From contig UQWK01000073.1 of assembly GCA_900544725.1 (NCBI GenBank), forward strand, positions 1 through 7,090: a DNA stretch of 7,090 nt. The letters run 5' to 3'. Both the position numbers and the translations under genes were made by a program. This document shows positions 1 through 4,610 of this stretch, one piece after another. Below the pieces are notes generated by a model. The model made no database searches. It saw nothing but the letters and a program-made list of their open reading frames with translations, and was not told the origin of the DNA. Every line of letters begins with the position of its first letter. Position 1 is the first letter of the stretch. Source of the DNA: an uncultured Collinsella sp. (GTDB lineage Bacteria > Actinomycetota > Coriobacteriia > Coriobacteriales > Coriobacteriaceae).

Positions 1-26
1 GGCCCGTGGGTTATACCCTAAGAGCA

Positions 27-57
27 AACCACCCTTTTTAAGGGTGGTTCTGATTTT
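27..57 (+). terminator. Probable terminator of the upstream transcript
   Basis: A perfect 9-bp stem is formed by 27-35 pairing with 41-49, with a 5-base loop at 36-40. It is followed by a short, interrupted T-rich stretch (48-57). It lies before the acpS promoter, so it probably ends the transcript entering from the left. The T-tract is weak on both strands, so it could work in either direction or serve only as an mRNA 3' end stabiliser. The 9-bp stem and 5-base A/T-rich loop match the layout of the hairpin at the other end of the window. Confidence 0.6.
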
Positions 58-98
58 AAGCCAGATCTAACAAACTCGCTGTGTTTTATGACCCTCGT

Positions 99-128
99 TT
101 GTCGCATCTTCCGTTAACGGGCTACAAT
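99..128 (+). promoter_or_regulatory. Candidate sigma-70-type promoter for the operon
   Basis: A TACAAT -10 hexamer (123-128) matches the TATAAT consensus at five of six positions. A TTGTCG hexamer (99-104) matches the TTGACA -35 consensus at four of six, with an 18-base spacer. Initiation would fall near 134-136, leaving a leader of about 20 bases that contains the acpS ribosome binding site. This is the only good promoter I could find in the window, and it lies just before the first gene of a tightly packed set. The call is by eye only. Confidence 0.55.
111..120. promoter_or_regulatory. Perfect 10-bp palindrome in the promoter spacer
   Basis: CCGTTAACGG reads identically on both strands and lies between the proposed -35 and -10 boxes. 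That is a position where a dimeric repressor or a MerR-like activator could act. No regulator gene is in the window, and a 10-bp palindrome can arise by chance, so an operator role is only an inference. Confidence 0.25.
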
Positions 129-147
129 AACTTAGTCTGTGCAATAT

Positions 148-154
148 GGAGGTG
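148..154 (+). promoter_or_regulatory. Ribosome binding site that fixes the acpS start
   Basis: GGAGGTG is a near-perfect complement of the 16S 3' end. The GGAGG core ends five bases before the ATG at 158. An ATG at 146 overlaps this site and cannot use it, so the longer reading that adds four residues is disfavoured. Confidence 0.8.
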
Positions 155-157
155 AAC

Positions 158-697
158 ATGGCTGAAGCTGGTGTCGGCGTTGATATCGTCGAGATTTCCC
201 GCATGAAATCAATCCTTGAAAAGACGCCGTCGTTTGCTCGGCGTGTGTTTACCGAAGAAGAGTGCGCATATTGCGACGCTTCATCGCGTCCTGCGGCGCA
301 CTATGCGAGCCGTTTTGCTTCTCGTGAAGCGGTTCTCAAGGCTCTTGGTACGGGTTTTAGTCAGGGCGTCGGCCGCAAAGACGTCTCGGTAACGCGCGAT
401 AAGCTTGGAAAGCCTAAAGCTGTGCTTTCGGGTCGAGCGCTCGAGATTGCTCAAGAGTTGGGTGTCGTTGAAGTTGCGCTTTCCATTACCTTGACGGGTG
501 ATTTGGCCGTAGCCAACGCCATTGCGATCACCGAGGATGCTCGACCTAAGCCTAAGGAAGAAAAGGTGAGCACCAAGGAACGCGTTGCACAAACTTATAA
601 AGAGGCTCGCTCGGTTTTAGATGAGCTTGAGCAACTGCAAAATTCAGCTTTGGCGGAGCACCAGGGCGATGCTTCGCAAGATACGCTAGGAGCATAG
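158..697 (+). CDS. acpS: Holo-[acyl-carrier-protein] synthase with C-terminal extension
   Basis: This is the 4'-phosphopantetheinyl transferase that moves the phosphopantetheine arm of coenzyme A onto a serine of apo-acyl carrier protein, activating it for fatty acid synthesis in the cytoplasm. The protein has 179 residues. The N-terminal GVGVDIVEISRM motif carries the Mg-binding aspartate D9, and SREAVLKALGTG carries E57, the second metal ligand; both match the positions known in AcpS enzymes. LGKP (83-86) and a hydrophobic strand ending near residue 125 complete the usual fold of about 120-125 residues. The remaining 50 or so residues form a charged, Lys/Glu-rich extension that looks helical (about 133-168) with a polar tail, and these are not part of the normal enzyme. 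The start at 158 is set by the strong ribosome binding site. The stop codon touches the nnr start codon. Family assignment is secure; the role of the tail is unknown. Confidence 0.93.
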   Translation: MAEAGVGVDIVEISRMKSILEKTPSFARRVFTEEECAYCDASSRPAAHYASRFASREAVLKALGTGFSQGVGRKDVSVTRDKLGKPKAVLSGRALEIAQELGVVEVALSITLTGDLAVANAIAITEDARPKPKEEKVSTKERVAQTYKEARSVLDELEQLQNSALAEHQGDASQDTLGA

Positions 698-2314
698 ATG
701 AAACCGGTTTTGAGTACCGAGGAAGTCGTTCGCCTCGAGGATATTATCGAACGCGAAGGAACTTCGAAGGCCGAGCTTATGGAACTGGCGGGTGAGTTTG
801 CTGCTCGTGAAATTCTAAAACTCAATCCCGATCGCGTCCTTGTTCTGGTCGGTTTTGGCAACAACGGTGGCGACGGCTGGGTCGCGGCTGATATCTTGAG
901 CCATAAGGGCGTTGACGTGGACATCGTGTCTCCGGTCGAGCCGGATGAGATTCCTGCCGCTCTGGCTCGCCATGTTGCCCGCCGTACCGCCGGCCGTGAC
1001 GTACATGTATGTGTCGGTCCCTCGCGAGATGAGCTTGAGGTTTTGATCGATAAGGCCGACGTTGTTGTTGACGCTATTTTTGGTACCGGTTTCCACGGTG
1101 ACCTGCGTGCACCGTTCTCCATCTGGATTCCGACAGTTAACGACTGCGCCGACCATGTGGTGTCCATCGATGTTCCTTCGGGCCTGAATGCCGAGACCGG
1201 TGTTGTCGACGACGACTGCATCCGTGCCGAGCGCACGGTCACGATGATCACGCCCAAGATTGGCCTCTACAGCGCTGATGGCCCAGAGTACGCCGGTGAT
1301 CTGGTTTGCGGTGGCCTCTATGATCGCCTTGATGAGGTCATCGATGATGTCGACCATGCCGCCGAGATTGTCGAGCCCGGTGACCTGGTGGGTTTCTTTG
1401 CTCCGCTGCCCACGAATATCGATAAGTATTCTCGCGGTTCCGTCCTTATTGTTGCCGGCTCGGCGCAGTATCCTGGCGCTGCCATTATGGCCGCCAAGTC
1501 TGCTGCCCGTGCGGGTGCCGGCTATGTGGCTGTCGCGACGCCCGATGCGTGTGCCAATCTTATTCGTATGGCACTCCCCTCGATTCCGGTTTTTGCTATT
1601 CCGTCCGATTCCCGCGGCTCTTTTGGTGCCGCTGCTCGTATGACCGTGTGCGAGATTGCAAAGAAGTACAGCTGCGTACTGTGCGGTCCCGGCATGACGA
1701 CGTCTGCCGGTGCCATGCAGGTGGTTTCGGGCTTGTTGGAGCTTGATGTGCCGCTGATCCTTGATGCCGATGCGCTCAACTGCCTTTCTAAGATTGCTAT
1801 CGACGGTATCGATAGCAACCCTGAGATGTACCGCCGTGAGCAGCCCCTCGTCATGACGCCGCACTATCGCGAGCTTTCGCGCTTGGTTGCCGGTGACGAG
1901 GTTAACGATCTGGGGACTGCAATCGCGGCCGCGCAGAAGGTCGTCTGGGCTGCTGGCTCCGACAATCTCGTGGTTATTGCCAAGGGACCGACGACGGCTA
2001 TCTGCGGCGTTGAGCGCGTGCTTTTGCCGCTCTCGGGCCCGGCGTCGTTGGCGACTGCCGGTTCGGGCGATGTCCTTGCGGGCATTTTGGCTGGCACACT
2101 GGCTACCATGCGTGATGAGATGGATCGCTGGGAGCTGCTGTATTCGTATGCCGTTGCGCTTCACAGTTACGCGGGTTTTGCCGCGGCGACGGAGTACGGT
2201 GAGAAGAGCGTTATTGCGACCGATCTGATCGACTTGATCGGTCCTGCCATGGAATTGGCGGCAAAGGACGCACTCGATGATCTGGGAATCATGGACGAAG
2301 GGTCGGATGACTAA
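698..2314 (+). CDS. nnr: Bifunctional NAD(P)H-hydrate epimerase / ADP-dependent dehydratase
   Basis: This is a metabolite-repair enzyme for NADHX and NADPHX, hydrated and inactive forms of the reduced cofactors. The N-terminal YjeF_N domain (about 1-225) interconverts the R and S epimers. The C-terminal ribokinase-like domain (about 230-520) dehydrates the S form, usually using ADP. In the epimerase half I see GFGNNGGDG at 52-60, DAIFGTG at 125-131 and SIDVPSGL at 156-163. In the dehydratase half I see VAGSAQYPGA at 252-261, LDADALN at 355-361, MTPHYRELSRL at 386-396, AKGPTT at 428-433 and TAGSGDVLAG at 453-462, with likely catalytic D458. At 538 residues it is slightly longer than usual, with a short acidic tail. 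The ATG directly follows the acpS TAG, and AGGAG at 688-692 inside acpS is its ribosome binding site, so translation is probably coupled. Both active sites look intact. Confidence 0.95.
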   Translation: MKPVLSTEEVVRLEDIIEREGTSKAELMELAGEFAAREILKLNPDRVLVLVGFGNNGGDGWVAADILSHKGVDVDIVSPVEPDEIPAALARHVARRTAGRDVHVCVGPSRDELEVLIDKADVVVDAIFGTGFHGDLRAPFSIWIPTVNDCADHVVSIDVPSGLNAETGVVDDDCIRAERTVTMITPKIGLYSADGPEYAGDLVCGGLYDRLDEVIDDVDHAAEIVEPGDLVGFFAPLPTNIDKYSRGSVLIVAGSAQYPGAAIMAAKSAARAGAGYVAVATPDACANLIRMALPSIPVFAIPSDSRGSFGAAARMTVCEIAKKYSCVLCGPGMTTSAGAMQVVSGLLELDVPLILDADALNCLSKIAIDGIDSNPEMYRREQPLVMTPHYRELSRLVAGDEVNDLGTAIAAAQKVVWAAGSDNLVVIAKGPTTAICGVERVLLPLSGPASLATAGSGDVLAGILAGTLATMRDEMDRWELLYSYAVALHSYAGFAAATEYGEKSVIATDLIDLIGPAMELAAKDALDDLGIMDEGSDD

Positions 2315-2316
2315 TC

Positions 2317-3462
2317 ATGAATAAAGCCGATTTAACGCGCTGGTCCTGGGTTGAGATTGACCGAGGGGCGCTTCGCCGCAACACGAGGGCTTACAAGAAT
2401 CTGCTCGATCCACGTCAGCGACTGTGCTGCGTAGTCAAGGCCGATGCCTATGGCCATGGTGCCGTCGAGTGCGCCAAAATCATGTATTCGGCCGGTGCCG
2501 ACATGTTTGCCGTGGCGACGGTTAGTGAAGGCGTTGAGCTTCGACAGGGCGGGATCACGAAACCCATCCTCATCCTAAGCGAGCCGCCTATCGAGGCCAT
2601 TCCGACGTTGCTCGAGTTCGATATCATGCCTTCGGTCTATACGTCCGATTTCGCCCTTGCCTATGGCGAGTGCGCTGTCGCGGCAGGCAAGGTGGGCAAG
2701 TACCATCTAGCCATCGAGACGGGCATGAACCGCATCGGTGTTCACTACACGCAGGTGCTCGACTTTGTTCGTGGTATTAGCTTCCATCGCGGTATCCAGT
2801 GTGATGGTGTCTTTACGCACTTCGCCACGGCCGATGAACCTTCGGGCTGGGACTACAAGCTGCAGTGCCAGCGCTTTACCGAGGCCGTTCAGGCCATTAA
2901 GGACGCGGGTTTTGAGTGCGGTATCGTGCACTGTGCCAACACGCCGTCCTCTATGCTCGATCCCTCGATGCATTTTGATATGATTCGCGCCGGCGTTGGC
3001 TTGTACGGCATGCAGCCATGCGAGCTGAGCGGCCGCGTGATGAAGCTCGATCCTGTTATGAGCGTCCATGCGCGCGTGACACGCGTGGCGCATCCTGCAA
3101 TGGGCGAAGGCGTGGGCTACGGATTTACCTACCGCGTGCCGCGCACACGCGTTCAGATTTGCACGCTGCCGATTGGATATGCCGACGGTCTTTCGCGTAC
3201 GCTCTCCAATCGTATGGACGTGCTGTATCGCGGTGAACGCATTCGTCAGGTGGGTAACATCTGCATGGACCAGTTTATGGTCGCCATCCAGTCCAATCCG
3301 GCGCATGAGATTCCCGAGGCCGAGTATGGCGACGAGATGATCATTGTCGGCCGCGATGGCGATGCCGAGATCACCATGGACGAGATGGCTCGCCTGCGCG
3401 GCACGATTAACTACGAGGTTGCTTGCGGCTTTGGCATGCGTCTCGACAAGGTCTACGTGTAG
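2317..3462 (+). CDS. alr: Alanine racemase
   Basis: This PLP-dependent enzyme converts L-alanine to D-alanine, the precursor of the D-Ala-D-Ala end of peptidoglycan stem peptides. The 381-residue length is normal for fold type III alanine racemases. KADAYGHG at 41-48 contains the PLP-binding lysine K41. The barrel motif IRAGVGLYG (223-231) carries R224, which contacts the pyridine nitrogen. YGFTY begins with Y268, the catalytic tyrosine from the other subunit, and NICMDQF (314-320) and INYEVAC (364-370) match substrate-pocket segments. One oddity: where well-studied homologues have a carbamylated lysine before the DTGM motif, this protein has A132 (HLAIETGM, 130-137). The start lies two bases after the nnr stop, with only a weak GGATGA-like ribosome binding site at 2305-2310, which suggests coupling to nnr translation. 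Neighbouring nnr and tsaE fit the actinobacterial gene order. Confidence 0.96.
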   Translation: MNKADLTRWSWVEIDRGALRRNTRAYKNLLDPRQRLCCVVKADAYGHGAVECAKIMYSAGADMFAVATVSEGVELRQGGITKPILILSEPPIEAIPTLLEFDIMPSVYTSDFALAYGECAVAAGKVGKYHLAIETGMNRIGVHYTQVLDFVRGISFHRGIQCDGVFTHFATADEPSGWDYKLQCQRFTEAVQAIKDAGFECGIVHCANTPSSMLDPSMHFDMIRAGVGLYGMQPCELSGRVMKLDPVMSVHARVTRVAHPAMGEGVGYGFTYRVPRTRVQICTLPIGYADGLSRTLSNRMDVLYRGERIRQVGNICMDQFMVAIQSNPAHEIPEAEYGDEMIIVGRDGDAEITMDEMARLRGTINYEVACGFGMRLDKVYV

Positions 3463-3465
3463 GAG
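3461..3465 (+). promoter_or_regulatory. Ribosome binding site deciding the UDG start
   Basis: AGGAG overlaps the last bases of the alr stop codon and ends five bases before the ATG at 3471. Starts further upstream lie inside alr and would add 16 residues unlike the family. The next in-frame ATG at 3480 is too far from this site. Confidence 0.75.
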
Positions 3466-3470
3466 CCACT

Positions 3471-4091
3471 ATGGGTGTCATGCACATCCCCGGACATAGT
3501 CACCAAGCGCCGCGCGAGGTTGCGCTCGAGGAGATTGAGGCTGTTTTAGGCGACTGCCATCTCTGCCAGCTCTATCAGTCGCGCCATAACATCGTGTTTG
3601 GCGTGGGAAACCCCCACGCCCGCGTCATGTTTATCGGCGAGGCGCCGGGGCGCAACGAGGATCTGCAAGGCGAACCGTTTGTGGGGGCGGCGGGCGAGGA
3701 TCTCAACGGTATCCTGTCGCTGGCTGGCCTCAAGCGCGAAGACGTCTACATTGCCAACGTGCTTAAGTGCCGCCCACCGGGAAATCGCAATCCTCGGCCC
3801 GAGGAAGTGCTGGCCTGTTCACCGTTTTTGCGCGAGCAGATTCGAAGCATTTGGCCCGATATCATCGTGACGCTCGGTAACCCCGCGACGCACTTTGTGC
3901 TTAAGACCGAGATCGGCATCACCAAGCTGCGCGGCAGGTTCCATCAGATGGGACATTTTGTGGTGATGCCCACGTTCCATCCGGCGGCGGCGCTGCGTAA
4001 TCCGGCGTGGCAGGAGCTGCTGGAGGAAGACTTTAAGATGCTGGGCGACTATCTGGAGCGGCATCCCGCGCCAGAGGGTGCCTCGGAATAA
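3471..4091 (+). CDS. Family 4 uracil-DNA glycosylase (iron-sulfur type)
   Basis: This enzyme removes uracil from DNA that arises by cytosine deamination or misincorporation, starting base excision repair. Family 4 (UdgA-like) enzymes carry a 4Fe-4S cluster, and the four cysteines expected to bind it are here: C29 and C32 (CHLC), C100 (LKCRPP) and C116 (ACSPF). The active-site motif GEAPGRNED (56-64) has the GEAPG form typical of family 4, and HPAAALRNP (170-178) is the C-terminal DNA-binding loop motif. FVGAAGEDLN (70-79), NVLKCRPPGNRNP (96-108) and TLGNPA (134-139) are further family signatures. The 206-residue length is normal. It begins eight bases after alr and ends with tandem TAA stops. 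UDG is not normally placed between alr and tsaE in the actinobacterial order I know, so it is probably a lineage-specific insertion. Codon use resembles its neighbours, giving no sign of recent transfer. Confidence 0.94.
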   Translation: MGVMHIPGHSHQAPREVALEEIEAVLGDCHLCQLYQSRHNIVFGVGNPHARVMFIGEAPGRNEDLQGEPFVGAAGEDLNGILSLAGLKREDVYIANVLKCRPPGNRNPRPEEVLACSPFLREQIRSIWPDIIVTLGNPATHFVLKTEIGITKLRGRFHQMGHFVVMPTFHPAAALRNPAWQELLEEDFKMLGDYLERHPAPEGASE

Positions 4092-4103
4092 TAAGGAGCA
4101 TAT

Positions 4104-4610
4104 ATGTCCCTGGAGCGCCTGGGGGTAGGTATTTATAAAACGGCTTGCTCTGCTGATACGGAGCATTTTGGCGAGTTGGTTGCGCCGTGCCTGGAAGATG
4201 GTGATGTGCTGATCTTGACCGGCGGCCTCGGGGTGGGCAAAACCCACTTTACCAAGGGCGTTTCGCGTGGTCTGGGCGACGGCCATATGGTCACGAGCCC
4301 CACATTCGCACTCATGGCTGTTCATGACCAGGGGCGTATTCCGCTGTTCCACTTTGACCTGTACCGTCTGGAGCATGCTTACGAGCTCGAGGATACGGGC
4401 ATTTTCGATGTACTGGGCTATGAGGGTGCCTGTCTGTTGGAGTGGGGCGAACAGTTCCAGGACGAACTGACAGACGAGTATCTTTCGGTAACGCTTAAGC
4501 GTGATGAGAACGATAGCGACGTGCGAACGATAACACTCGAGGCGCACGGCGAACGCGCAGCGGAGCTTTCCGATTTGATTGATAAGGCTGTACAAGATGA
4601 GCTTGCATAA
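4104..4610 (+). CDS. tsaE: tRNA t6A37 threonylcarbamoyladenosine biosynthesis ATPase TsaE
   Basis: TsaE is the ATPase that works with the TsaB-TsaD pair to allow repeated rounds of threonylcarbamoyl transfer to A37 of tRNAs reading ANN codons. The 168-residue protein has a P-loop GGLGVGKT at 40-47, TSPTF at 64-68 (switch-like segment), HFDLYRL at 83-89 and LLEWGE at 111-116, all in the family order. The P-loop reads GGLG where many homologues read GDLG, a small departure that leaves the nucleotide-binding Gly-Lys-Thr intact. AAGGAG at 4093-4098 lies five bases before the ATG. The last 14 bases of the gene overlap the start of the TsaB-RimI-TsaD gene, whose product is its functional partner. 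The C-terminus is acidic and probably helical. Confidence 0.95.
   Translation: MSLERLGVGIYKTACSADTEHFGELVAPCLEDGDVLILTGGLGVGKTHFTKGVSRGLGDGHMVTSPTFALMAVHDQGRIPLFHFDLYRLEHAYELEDTGIFDVLGYEGACLLEWGEQFQDELTDEYLSVTLKRDENDSDVRTITLEAHGERAAELSDLIDKAVQDELA
4584..4587 (+). promoter_or_regulatory. Ribosome binding site supporting the fusion gene ATG
   Basis: AAGG inside the tsaE coding sequence sits nine bases before the ATG at 4597. It favours that ATG over an in-frame TTG at 4579, which lies upstream of this site. Placement inside tsaE is consistent with translational coupling. Confidence 0.55.

Noticed and set aside
8..18. Short inverted repeat GGGT/ACCC around TAT
   Set aside because: Four base pairs with a 3-base loop is too small to separate from chance.
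1..21. Possible end of an upstream gene, with an in-frame TAA at 19-21 just before the hairpin
   Set aside because: Only six codons would be visible and the frame cannot be tested, so it is not listed as a partial gene.
146..157. Earlier ATG for acpS adding four residues
   Set aside because: It overlaps the ribosome binding site that serves the ATG at 158 and has no good site of its own.
815..2164. Open frame of 449 codons on the minus strand opposite nnr
   Set aside because: Its product is rich in Arg, His and Asn without domain motifs, it lies wholly inside a gene with intact motifs, and long antisense frames are expected from the codon use of this GC-rich gene.
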